A stretch of DNA of 64,000 nt, taken from Linepithema humile (lineage: Eukaryota; Arthropoda; Insecta; Hymenoptera; Formicidae). The number at the start of each line of letters is the position of its first letter. Within the stretch, counting starts at the first letter, position 1. The DNA lies in the NCBI RefSeq assembly GCF_040581485.1, contig NC_090132.1, positions 4,227,001 through 4,291,000 on the forward strand, written 5' to 3'. Shown here piece after piece: positions 37,561 through 49,800 of the stretch. The notes beneath the pieces are model-generated. The model ran no database searches and was not told the DNA's origin. It saw only the letters and a list, made by a program, of their open reading frames with translations. Position numbers and translations under genes: made by a program.

Positions 37561-38403
37561 GACAACAAAGAGAAAAAGCACACAGGGTTTTTAACGGTGG
37601 CGACGTTTTTTTTATTCTTTTTTCTACAAAAGAAGCCTTTATACAAGTACAAAAAGATGCGTGGTTAAGGAGTAGAGGGTTAAAATGTATAAAAAAATAG
37701 TGTGTATTCGTGGTTTCGTGTACGTGTACGTTGCCCGGCGGCGTCCACTCTGTGACTCGGGTCGCTCTCTTCCGACAAGGTGAATTTTCTCGTGTATGAC
37801 CTCGTGGATAAGTGGAGGCCGATATTCTACGCGGAATCGACTTTACTACGCATACTCTTCGGATATCAGTCCTCGCGATCTTTTCAACTTGTTCGGACAA
37901 CTCGGTCGAAAAATCTTCCTCCCGCGTTTTATCAGCATTCCATTATCCTGGACCAAGGTCTTCGGTGAGTGCCGATGTGCAGTCACCCGAGCGGAACAGC
38001 AGGGGACCGAGTAACGCAATGAACGCCGCGCAGCGGCAGATTTTTATTTACAAGGCGCTGAATCGTGCGCCGATCACGTCTTCGGCTTGTCGGCCTCCTT
38101 CTTCTCCTTCCGCTCGTTCTATGAGTGCCCCGACGACGAGTACGATAGCCGCGATCGCCGCGGGGGAGGGGTGTATAAATGTGTGTCTGCAATCAGCGAC
38201 CACGCCTGCCTCGTTGAGATATCACTGACCCTCAGTTCTCCGCGTGTGGAGACGACTGCGACGACTGATGTGATTTTGGTACGATAGACTCCGGCACCGC
38301 GCCGACCGCCTAGAATTGTCTCAGCGATCGATCGTCCGTGGATGGAGGGGGGTGGCGAAGGAAAAGACGAAAAAAACTGGCCACGTTCACTCCCGCGGCG
38401 CCC

Positions 38404-38442
38404 GACTTGTCGAAGCGACGACCGTTGGATCCTCGACAAGTC
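38404..38442 (-). other. Stem-loop A1 with conserved loop
   Basis: GACTTGTCGA (38404-38413) and TCGACAAGTC (38433-38442) form a perfect 10-bp stem around a 19-nt loop, AGCGACGACCGTTGGATCC on the plus strand. The same stem and the same loop with one change recur at 58141-58179. The loop is shared with stem-loop A2 about 80 nt away. The strand is assigned because the presumed host transcript is on the minus strand. Confidence 0.7.
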
Positions 38443-38518
38443 AAAGGCCCGGAGAGGATACTGCTTGCGCGCGCTCGGCTGCTATTTATCTTTCCGCGAG
38501 TCTCGGGAGACCCCCGAC

Positions 38519-38554
38519 TCCGTTGAAGCGACGACTATTTTAATCCCCAACGGA
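38519..38554 (-). other. Stem-loop A2 with the same loop and a different stem
   Basis: TCCGTTG (38519-38525) pairs with CAACGGA (38548-38554) around a loop that again reads AGCGACGAC at its start and ATCC near its end. In copy B (58223-58257) the stem is TACGTTAA/TTAACGTA: two stem positions differ on both sides so that pairing is kept. The stem sequence is unlike that of A1 although the loop is shared. Confidence 0.7.
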
Positions 38555-38937
38555 CCAGATGCCGTCCCGCAGATTCGTACTTTCGCCTCTCGCGCGCGTT
38601 TTTTTCATCATTCGACTTGTCTTCCGGCTGGATCTTGACATTGCGCGTGAGGGATGTATTCGTGCTGATGTCGCGAAGGCGAGCTTTCCCTCGGCGCTCC
38701 AACCGATCGGACGATCTTCAGATCTTGATCTTCGTGAATTTATAGTGCAACAATTTGATCTTGGCATCGACGACCTTCCGAGTTTGAAGAATATACCATT
38801 TCAGAAGAAACTGATCCGACGATCCATGGACAATCGTGACCTTCTTCCTTCACGTTTGATGTTCTCCATTTCTGTGCGTTTTTGCGTGTCTCAGCTGCGT
38901 CTCGGAAAGTGGTCGTTATCGTCGGCCGGTGCCATAT

Positions 38938-39047
38938 TCCACTCTTTCTCTCTTTCTCTCTCTCTCTTTCATTCTCTCGTTCTCTCGTTCTCTTTTTCTC
39001 ACACTTTCTCTCTCTCTCTTGTTCTCTCTCCTTCTCTCATCATCATC
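38938..39047. repeat. CT-rich microsatellite
   Basis: About 110 bp of CTCTTT/CTCTCT/GTTCTCT units directly after the gene A stop codon (GA-rich in the transcript). The matching region of copy B lacks it. Confidence 0.85.
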
Positions 39048-39064
39048 CAATCCAAGATTATTCT

Positions 39065-40654
39065 TTAAAACGGCGCACCGTAGCTACCAGACGGTGGTCT
39101 GCTGGGCGCTCCGTAACTGGAGCTGGGTCCGCTGGGATAGCCTCCGCCCGAGCCTTGGCTCACTTGGTTGAATTGGGCTACTTGGATCGCTTGTCTGATG
39201 CCCTCGAGATCGATACCTACGACGCGGGTCTGGTAGCTGGGCGCACCGTATTGTGGGGACGGGGCGCCGTATTGCGACGATGGTGCACCATAGCTGGAGC
39301 TAGGATATCCACCACCTCCACCTCCACCACCACCGCCGCCGCCGAATCCGCCGGTGGATTGAGATTGCAACTCCTCTTTCAGAAGGATCTGACGGATTTG
39401 TTCAAGGAGTGCGCTATCTACGGAGGCGCCTTCGTTGGTCTGGAATCCGGGTGATACCTGGGTGTATCCACCGCCGCCGCCGCCGCCGCCGCCAAATCCG
39501 CCACCGAAACCGCCACCGAAACCACCACCACCGCCGGTTGGTCTGTTGTAGTTATAACCGGAGGACACAGGCGGCTCGGCCAGGGCAAACCCTGCCAGAC
39601 CGACAACCATACACTGAAATAAGAAAAAAATATATGTTACTTTTTTGTTTCGTGTCCATTATGCATCGATATCATAGGCTTACTTTAATGGATTTATTTC
39701 ATTAAATTGCACATTGCAAACGTTAGGTGATATAGCGATTTGCTGTCATTTAGCAAAATATTTTCTCATCAAAGAATTAAAAATTCGGATTTTTGGAATA
39801 GTTGCTGATCATGAGACGCTGGCTTCTTAGGTTAGATTTAATTATGTTTATGCAATATTTTTTGGGGAATGATATACATATAATTTTAAGAAGTTTTTTT
39901 TTTTTAGAAAAATATAAAACTTCAAATTTTGATCTACATTAACTGAAATGTACTTGTTATTTTTTTTTAGTTTCTTGTGTGATTTTTAAATTTTTAAACT
40001 CAGATATTTAGCGAATGTTTTCAAACTCAGATATTTGTTAAAAAATTGTGATAAAAATATATACCACACAATTTAAAAAGAATGACGAATTTTAGAAAAA
40101 TATAAAAAGTACACATCTTTCAAAATATTTTTTTTTATTTAAAAAAAGTAGATTTGGAAACGCAATGTTAAGCTTAAAAATATAAAATTATTCACAGAAA
40201 TAAAGTTTTTAGATTGAAATTTATAATGAATATTTCTAATAAGTGTAATTTTGGATAGTCGAAAATTCTGCGGCTAACTTTTCTAATACTTTTTATTGTC
40301 ACGAAATGCAAATTTGATCGCGAGAAATCGAAACGTCGCGAACGAAAAGGAAAACACCTAGATGCTTATCGCCTGCCGCGAGGTGATGTGAAACGCGTAT
40401 CACGAGAGGTCAGAGGTGACAGTTCCGTTAAAAAAAAAATCAACACTTGCTTTTTGTACTGATCGAAATCTCGATCACTCGATTCTCTCTACACTTTCTC
40501 ACGATCTCTCCCACTCACACGCATATCCGTGCACTACATTTTCCTACTCGCTTTCTTTTTCTCAACTCCCCTTGTCCTCTCCGCCTTCCACATACCGTTT
40601 CTTAGCGTAAGTGGTATGAAAAAAAAGTTTGCTTACCGCGATCAGAGGATTCAT
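39065..40654 (-). CDS. Glycine-rich secreted structural protein, copy A (188 aa)
   Basis: Two coding exons: 40637-40654 (MNPLIA) and 39065-39613, joined by a GTAAGC...CAG intron of 1023 bp in phase 0. MNPLIACMVVGLAGFALA is a clear signal peptide, so the product is secreted. The mature part has GGGFGGGFGGG runs (about residues 33-55) and then a non-repetitive core of about 37 residues (YTQVSPGFQTNEGASVDSAL ... KEELQ). A second poly-Gly tract and four SxYGAP-type repeats follow, then RVVGIDLEGIRQAIQVAQ and a tail with further SSYGAP/GSYGAPF units. YGAP repeats and glycine runs are typical of insect cuticle, chorion or silk-like matrix proteins. No chitin-binding R&R or CPAP domain is visible. 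Gene B at 58.6-61.4 kb is a paralogue with a different tail. Confidence 0.85.
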
Positions 40655-40710
40655 GTCGGCTTCTGCGATGCCGCTCTGTTCTGTGACTCCGTGGAAGGTA
40701 GACCGGAGTC

Positions 40711-40717
40711 ATTTATA
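40711..40717 (-). promoter_or_regulatory. TATA box of gene A
   Basis: ATTTATA (TATAAAT on the minus strand) lies 57 bp upstream of the start codon, giving room for a start site about 30 bp downstream and a short 5' untranslated region. The equivalent box is conserved at 61435-61441 in copy B. Confidence 0.75.
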
Positions 40718-40755
40718 CCCCTGGGAGAAGCAGGGGGATATACGTGGGGCCCCCA

Positions 40756-40797
40756 CGAAGAAGAGACGGGGGCCTCTCTCGAGTGAGAGTAATTCAG
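40756..40797 (-). promoter_or_regulatory. Conserved upstream element with CTCTCTCGAGTGAGAG
   Basis: A block of about 40 bp (GAAGAAGAGACGGGGG, then a near-palindromic CTCTCTCGAGTGAGAG) lies about 40 bp upstream of the TATA box. It is conserved upstream of gene B (61475-61516) and recurs a third time at 61933-61967. GAGAG/CTCTC sequences are typical GAGA-factor-type sites, but the protein that binds here is inference. Confidence 0.5.
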
Positions 40798-40819
40798 CTG
40801 TGAGACGATTCTCGCCCTC

Positions 40820-43800
40820 CCCTCCCCCGGCCTTGTGCTTCTCTTTCTTTGTCGAGTCCTTACATCCGTCCGTCCCGTTCGCGAAGATCGTCAATATATA
40901 TTCGAAATTTGGACGACAAAATCTTGCGAAACGCGGTCTCTTAATGATCAACCGTGAGTCCCTACTTGCGTCCTAGACCTAGACTTCTTGAATCAAATGC
41001 TTTGGTGATCCGTAAAAGATTTTACCTTGGCTATCAGCTAATGATTAATATACCTTTTGACAGACAGAAATGGGCAATTATGACAGACAGCCATTGATAG
41101 AAACAATTAATATCTTTTGATGTATTCATAGGTCACTAAGTCAGTGTCGTCTATCAGTTCGTAAAAAAAATAGTCTTTATTTCGGGAATTGTCTAAAACA
41201 AAGATGCAACATTTCTTTAAAAATATCCTCTATTTATCATAACAGTAACATAATAGCAGCAGTAAAATAATAGATTCTGTTAAGGATTTTGCGCCAGTTA
41301 TTAATGACGGCTCCTTATTGAAATGGTATTTATTTCTATCAGGATTATGTCATGACGAACAGTTAGCTATTGATAAAATAAGTGGGAACAGTTTAAGAAT
41401 TTAATGCTATTACCTGCTCTACAGAGCGCGTGTATAACTTGTGGTTGTAAACCGATTTACTAGAAATTGATCTTATTGAGGAAATTGTCTTATTTTCGAG
41501 AATATATATTTCGCATTACACATTGAATTTATATCTTATTGCAAGAATCACTTTTTATCTATTAATTTTTGTCTTTTATCGAGTGTTTTATCGTAATCAC
41601 ATATAAGTATTTCCTCAGCTATCTAAAGCTCATATAATTTTATTTTTTTATTGTTACTATATACCGTTATAGATAATTAACTATAAATAGTGTGATAGTT
41701 AGTCAAAAATTAATTTTTATCGCAATAATATATATCCACATTACATTGCGTTTACACTTGAGAAACTTTTTTATTTTTCGAAAATATAGTTAGATAAATT
41801 TACTAGTGATGCAATGACTATTGAGTAACAACATATTGCAACGTTTTAATAAATGCTGCATGCGCACCGTTTCGCTATATTAATTTTATGTGACAAGAAT
41901 ATCAAATGTTCATTATGAGACGTCCTATTTAGAGTTTTACCTTCTGGAATGGTTGATGGAATATATTCTTTCTTCATTAGATAACAGCCAAATGGATGTC
42001 ATCATGTGTTCAGAAACCAGATAGATCAATATAAAATGATGCAATTAAAGTCTCGGCGCGAGGTCATGTTTTTCATCGATTTCATCATATTAATATCATA
42101 ATTACTGATTTTAAAACGTTTTGAAAGTATATGTCTTAAGGATAAAAGTCAAGAGATGATATAAATATTTAATATTTGTCTATATGAGATGTTGTATTTC
42201 GTTTGTTTGATGATGTGTTTGTAATGCTGTTGAAAAGCAGATAAATCTGTATAAGAAATTTACATAGAAATCTAAGAAAGTTTTAAAATTTGCAAAAAAT
42301 TTCGAGTGCGTTCTTTATTACGAGGCATTGCAATCTTTTTAAAGTCCGTAAAAAAAATCTATAAAAAATAGGAACTTTGTTTTTATTCTGATATTTTATG
42401 ACGCACTAAATCAATCTATCTAAATGAGTTTCTAGTTTGTGTAATATCCATGCAAATGACGCCAAGATTTAAATTATTAGCTATACTGTCGAACTCTTTT
42501 ACAACATTAACATGTCACTGCAAATTTGCATATTTCTTATGAGAAGCATGTCACGTCGTTTCAAGATTACAAGTAGCTATAATGTGTGCCCATAATCGAT
42601 ATTTTATAATTTTGCCTATTTCATTATTATTTGGATATATTATTGAGGAAAATTATTTCTTTTACGTTTGATTTACAATTAGAAAAATGTTATATTTAAA
42701 TTTAATAACAGCAATTAACAGACAGAGAGAGCATTTAAATTATATATTATTTGCAATAATTTATATGATGCACGGAATATAATAATAACCTAACCACTTA
42801 TAAAGGCTTTATTTTAATTTCTATGAGAAATGATTTATTAATTCATAAACTCTTTTATATGAATAATTTTTATCATTTATCGCGAGTTGTCTTTATATCT
42901 ATCTAGGTTTGCAAATAGAGTGGCATTATATTTTTTATGACATAATATTTTTAATGCGGAAATTTAATAATTATGATCGTAATTTCTTTTCTCATTTAGA
43001 TACAGATTGAAGTATAAATGTTTGTCATAATAATACGGAAGGTAATTCTAAACACTGATAAAGTCACTTACCTGTCAATTACTGCGATTTTATGCGATTT
43101 TGTGTGTTAATAATCTTTCAGTTTATACATATACAGATACATATTTATTCGATATATTAATACGAGAAGCACATTACGTAACAAGACGTAGCTAAACTAA
43201 AAGAGAACATTATGTAAAGTTTTCTTTGTTCGCGCAGTCTGTAGCACCGGATGTACACCGAACTATTTCCTTATTGGACATTTCCGTTAATCGCTCGACG
43301 CGAAATACATATTTCTCTTTTTGCACTGTTGATAATTGCTTTTCCTCGCAATCACGCGTTTGCAAAATCACCAATTTAACATTTTTATTTATTTTATTAA
43401 TCTTACTTAAATTATTCCGCTTAGTAGAGAATAATTTGCTCGAATTCTGCGCATTTAAGGTATTAAATAAACTTTATATTATTCCTAATAAATTATTTTA
43501 TTACCTACATTAAAAAGTAAGCTAGAATGTTTATGCTATATTTCCAATTATTTTAATTTACATTAGTTATTTAAAGATTTTGCAAGAATCACAGTGATCA
43601 CAGCATGAATAACCTGAGGGGTTTTTATACGCTGAATAGGTCACTTGAAAGAAAGTTAGTAATTTCAGGAGTGAAGTTATTTCCGGTGTAGCGAACATTT
43701 CTGATTCAACTAGTAACACATCTGCTAGAGAAAAATAGGACGCATTAATCCTGCGCAAGCATTTTACAATATTGCACAAATTTCGTGAAAATCTACGCGT

Positions 43801-46800
43801 ATCTTAGAGAATAAAAATTAGTTAAGGATATATCGCATTTTAATATACTATTTTGCAAATTTTGACTTTAATCACATTGCTATTTTATTGACATTACATC
43901 AGAAACATACGTTCTAATATTTTAGACGAGGAAAGTTAGCTCGTGCGTTAATTTGCTAATTAACGACTGGACCAATTTGCTTATCGAGAAATATCTCCGG
44001 CCGCTTAATTGATGTTTGGCGCGTTTGCAGATTTGATACGAGATTAGATACTAACTGTCTTTTGAGAAAGAGAAAGTGATATTTTTTACGATAATGTAAA
44101 GAATATTTTATACCAATAGTGTAACACATTTTTTAACAATTTACTTTAAATTATACAGAATACAATAAAAAATTTTCCATCAAAAATAATAAATGAGACA
44201 TCTCAACAAGTGTTTCACCGTGAATAATGGCGTACAAGAGCTATTGACAAAAATGATTCGCGACCATTCGTACAGATCGCGATCGAATGCATTATCATCC
44301 GATAGCATCAGCGAAGTTGCAGAAATAGAGGCAGGCATCAGGAAGAAAAGTACATACTTCGCCGTCATTGTATCACTCGTGCCGTAAAGCTTCCGCGCAT
44401 TCAAATCGTCGATGTAATCATCATCTTCGTGGTGAGCGCATCTCGCACGCATTAATACGCGCAGCGTTGCCGTATGAAGGTACTTTCAGTGCCATCAATT
44501 CTTGCCGATCAAAATTGTGCCAATATTTTCCAGGCAATTTTAAGTGATAATAATTTCTAGATTTTATTATTGTAGATACTTTTATGTTCGTATTTGGCTG
44601 ATAATGAGTTATATTTTATAATTACATGAAAAACAAGAAACGAGTGGTTTAGTTATCATCTATATTTTATATTCGCAAGCATCTTCACTAGATTCTAATG
44701 ATGAAGTATGGTTGTTTGATAGAATTAGATAGAGATAAACAGATTGTTCTGCAAGTCAGGAACTTCTGAATCATGATCAATGTGCATTCAAAGCATAATT
44801 AAAGGAGAATTCACTGTCAGTCTATGTTAGAAAATTTGAAGGCGACTTGAGGAAATACATTACAGCTGGTCTGGCAACATAGCGGTGGTCGGCCAATATG
44901 TCCGGTTCTCATCCTTATTGAAGGCGGGAGAGGGAAGGGTGATGGTACTCGCTAAACGAGAGGGAAAACGCTTTCTTCGGTTGTGGAATTTAATTATCCG
45001 GCCTGTGAACTCTCGACCCACTTCCTCACAATCATTATCACTGTGTATCTAGTCCGTTGTTTCTTTTCTCTTGTTTCTTTTTTTTTTACTTCCTGTTTGC
45101 TCTAATTTGCTCTATTTTCTTCATTTTTCTTCCACGATTTGTGTCACTCGACTTGTCTCGACAGCGAGAATGAGTGCGCGTGGACGCGCTTTTTGATGAT
45201 TACTTTCACGTGTCCTTGCTACTCGCTTTGTTAGTAGTACAACTATATAGAGGGAGGACCGATTTCGGTCGCACGCTTAAACCGAGAATTTTTTTACATA
45301 TGGCAGTCTTGGTTGTACCTCTATTGCATCACTGGCATTATATTTTGTTACGCAAAGATCGCCGGCAGCTGCAATTCTTGACCCGGCCTCTGTTCAGTTT
45401 TCATATGGAGAGAAGGGATTTTAAATGTGAGCGCAATTTGCACATCCAGATAATAAGGGTCTCATTGCAACATCCGATGTTTTAATAATTTTAACTATTT
45501 TGTAATTTCTATTTTTCAAAGTTGTTTATTATTTTGTGGAATTTCTAAATTTTTATATAATTTGAAAAAAATTTTATGTGATTATGTATTAAAAGTAAAA
45601 AAATCTGTAGAATTTACTATTTATTAAACAAACAACTTTAATCGATGATATGTTTGACGCAATATAATTTATCCTTGCGAATTTGAACATTGATCGGAGA
45701 AAGCAAATGAATACGTAAATTGCAGAACAAATGAAAAAGCCACAATTTCACCAATGAAAGAGAGATATGATATACCAAGTAGCACAACTAGTATTTTATG
45801 AAAGATTAAAAATTATGACACAAAAGAAATTACAATGCCTCACTTTGCAGCGCTTCTGTGTATTCGATGGTTCAGTATGCTATATTTTTAGGTTAATCTC
45901 TACTCAGAATTCTTATGGTGATTTAGTGGCGAAGCGTGATGACTGAGGTTGATTTACGTATTTATCAGGATTTTATCAGCAACATGTTGACACTTGTATA
46001 AAATCTTTATTTCTCATATCGAGTTATTTCTCAGAACTTCGACAATTCAATAAGATAAAATATTTATTTTACATTTGAAGACATTTATTACTTTTATGTA
46101 ATTATGTTTATCACAAATATCTTTTTGATACATACCATTAATTTGTCACAAATAGTGAAAAGCACGTATTTTAAAAAAATATCGGTGTCAAATAAAAAAT
46201 GTACATGTAATAACATTATTTAATATAAAAAAAGTAACATTATTTAACATTAAAAAATAATTAAAAAATTTTTTAATATAAAATTTTAAAAAGATATATT
46301 GGAATTATCATATTAATCGCGTATTTTTAATGATCGTGGTTTCATAACGCTTGATATCAATATTTTCTTTCTGCGAATTTATATCTCCAGCCATAACTAA
46401 TTGAATTTTGATGTAATCGTTCGAAAATAATTTATTCATCCATTGATCTTCTAATGTAGCCGTCAACAGTTTCGAGAGCGTGAAAGCTCTCACTGTCACG
46501 ACCCGTCGCGTTAGCTACGATTTTGACTTCCTCGATCATAGTCGACGATCGCGATCGTCGATCTCGATGAGTCGAGTAACATTCCCGGGCCCCCGAGTCA
46601 CGTCTCGCCGTGCTGCATCTGAGTTTCTCGGATATTAATGGAATGGGCTCTCCGTGTCGAGAGACCGGGCTTGACTTTCGCTCTGCCATCCTCGAGCTTC
46701 TTTTCTCGCGCACTGATCGTCTTCCTTTTCTCGGCACCGTTCGCATCGCCATTTTCCCTTTTATTCGCACCACGAGGAACTTTCTTTCAAAAATTGATTA

Positions 46801-49800
46801 GTCAATCAATAAAAATGTTATATCACTTCTGCCGTAATCATTACCGGGTTACACACTTTTGCCGCGCGCGATTTTCTTTTTGAGAGAGAATACATTGAGC
46901 TACCGAGTAATTAGCTCCACCGCAAGCACCTGATTAGCCGTTTGTCCGTGCAATTACCGTATAACTATCGCCGCGTAACTATCACCTGACTGACCACGAG
47001 TGCCGCGTAGGTTACAGTTCAAACTTTCACAACTTTTTATCTCGAGGAGAATTTCGCCGGTGACGCTTGTACAAAATTCACATACGCGACAAAAAGCGAA
47101 AGTTTTAATCGCCTCTTTTACATTTGTGACATTAGTAAAATAACAAAATAAAAGAATACGGGTGTTAGATTCAGTGACTTGCACTGAAACAAATGATATG
47201 CAGTTTGGTTTTGTACTGTCATATACAATAATTAGTAACTTAGAATATAAGTGATTTTGGTATTTGGTTGTGTCTCAATTGTAATTATTGATCGAAAGAC
47301 ATACGCGCTTTGACAAAAGTCCTACGTCGTAACTCTTTAGAAAGCGTAATCGTCTACGCGATGTTTATAAGATTAATGGCCAGCGCCTGGCGAGTCACGA
47401 TCTTCGTCGACGCAATTTTATATAATCCAGTGTTAGGAGCGCGTAACGCTAAATTCCTTATTTGTATATTCTAATTTCTAATGGAAGATAGATTTACGCG
47501 CGAAAAGAAGCGACAGACGCAAAGCATCGAAATCTCACGTGTTCTCATAAGGTGAAAGGTTGAGTTCGAAGTGAAAGGCGAGTGGAAAAATAAATTCACG
47601 CTTGCACAAAGCAAAGATAAATAATTGCTCTTCGCGATATTAGCATGAATCATCCGCAATGAGCGGTAATGATCCTGAAACACTACGGTTCGCGTACGAG
47701 AGATTCGTATAATCGCAGCTGCATCGCATCTTATCGCGCGTGCACGCATCGCTCCAAACAAGCGGCGACTTATCGTCGCATTTACATAGTCGAGGCTGTG
47801 TAGCGCGTAAACCAGGCACAGTCGGCACGACACTTGTCACATTAGCGTTCTGACGCGAAGGTGTTTGCGTCAGGCAAATATTTGTACGCGAACTCTTGGA
47901 TAATCCCTTTCTCTCCGCGATTCAGTTGCACGCTGCACCGATGCACGTTGGTTTCCCGGCCAAACGTTAATTTTTTTTTTCTCTGACGATTAGTATCGCT
48001 AGTAAAATTAACTATCTTCCGCTTCGAATTATTCCGACATAATTTTACTCTGACTTTACATAATCGAGTTGTACTTCCGGCATGAATGCGCTCCTAGTTT
48101 TCTGCATTATTTATATTCATTTTAAAAATTTGTGTCACGAATGCATACATTTGCATAAATATTGAATGTGAAAACACTAGAAATAAATAAGAAGAAAGAA
48201 ACTGTTATTACATAACAGTTTTCAAAATAAAAAAAGCATACAAATTATAGCTTTCCGGATATAATTACAATCTTATTATTCAATTATTTTCTATTCTAAT
48301 TGCCAAAGAAGAAAATATCGCTGAGATAATACAAAACGGAGCATCTGAGGCAAGACACGTTTATTAGAACAGCAGTTAATGGCGTCAGCTACGGCAGGTA
48401 CTCGCTATGATTACGCAAAATTGCGCACAAGAAACGGAGCAGGTCTGCCTTTAACTGGACTTTCTTGCACAAGAGAGGATGCTCTCCCTCCGCGCAATGG
48501 TAATCCGGATTGCAGGAATTGCAATGTCCAGCGGAGGGAGAGAGAAAAAGCACGCCATGTTACAAAACTCGATGCGTAACGGTGCAATGAAGGTTTTATT
48601 ATGCATTCCGGTGTCCTCTTACCAACTTTTTGGGAGCGTGCAGCAAAACATAAAAATGTTTCATTTGTGCAAAGCGTGCACTTACACGCATGATACTTAA
48701 TGCATGATAAAAATATTTTACGATGTCTTTTTATTTTTTATTATTGCATCATATTACGTGAGGATATTTACATACGTATTAATTAACGCATTAAAAAATT
48801 ATCCGGATTGACATGATAGAAGAGATCTATTATTAACCATGAAATTCAGCGTGAATAAGAAAAATGGCGACACAATTTAATCAGAAACATTTTATGATAT
48901 ATGCTGAACCTAATAAATATTCAATGAAATCTCTCGGATTCCAACGGGCCAACTAGGCGCCGACTGTCCCATTTGTTATTCATTTCCGACACAGTTTGCT
49001 GAAACTACGCCGAAATTTACATTTATCATTCGTTTCACAAATACATAAAGATAAAAGTAAAAATAGATTTTTCAGAAATTGACGTTCAAGGTAGATTTTA
49101 AATTAAACATTTAAATTTTATATTTGAATTATATTAACGTACTAGAAATTGTAACTTTTTACAAATTTGAAATGTATATATAACTACAGAAAATTTTATT
49201 GGCTATTATTTTATATAATCTTTTTCAATTCTCTGCATATAAATATTATAATAATTACACTTGAGATCTAATTTATTAAATGACCAAATTTTAATTTGTT
49301 AAAATCTTTTTCAATTCTAATCTTAATGGAGAAATATCTCAACTTTAAGTTTAAAATTTTGTTAAATATTGTAATGTAAATTTCAGTCGTAGAAAGCTAT
49401 CGATGTCTCAAACAATCTTTATTTTTCTTAATGTTTGCTGACGCTAAAACTAATGGCGGAGAAAGTGTACAATTGACATCTGGGACATCTCTAAGAAATA
49501 ATAACAAGTGACGTAGGAATCTTTTCATCGTAAGACAGTCTGAAATAGTAGCATAACACGTTTCAGCGCAATGACTCGCCCTATTTATCGAATGTGTTCA
49601 TTTGCAAACCAGACTTGTAAGTACACGGCGCTTGTAAGCGTGGTCTGGTGATACTATATCTACGCTGGTCGTAGAAAAGTGTTATGAATATCTTCCTACG
49701 TGGATAATTATCACTGTAGTACGTGAAAAGCGGTGAAACTCTTCCTGTTCGTTTGCATCGTCGACGCGTTGTTACAATAATAAGTGCGGGCCTCACTTTT

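Larger units (their letters stand above)
37600..39064 (-). other. Presumed 3' untranslated region of glycine-rich gene A (duplicated block)
   Basis: Downstream of the gene A stop codon, sequence from about 37,590 to 38,890 is similar along its length to 57,440-58,610 downstream of gene B. TTTATT near 37,610 is AATAAA on the minus strand, and the matching place in copy B has TTTAAT (ATTAAA). This supports a transcript end here and a 3' untranslated region of about 1.4 kb. Open frames in this block do not align between the copies, so it is probably not coding. Two stem-loops inside are listed separately. Confidence 0.5.

Noticed and set aside
37115..38767. Many long frames on both strands downstream of glycine-rich gene A
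   Set aside because: The matching region of copy B does not keep any of them; the block is better explained as untranslated sequence.
38882..39454. Plus-strand frame of 190 codons across gene A
   Set aside because: Antisense shadow of the CT microsatellite and the glycine-rich exon.
46432..46773. Arg/Ser-rich frame of 113 codons on the minus strand
   Set aside because: No family match and no splice context; composition follows the GC-rich island.
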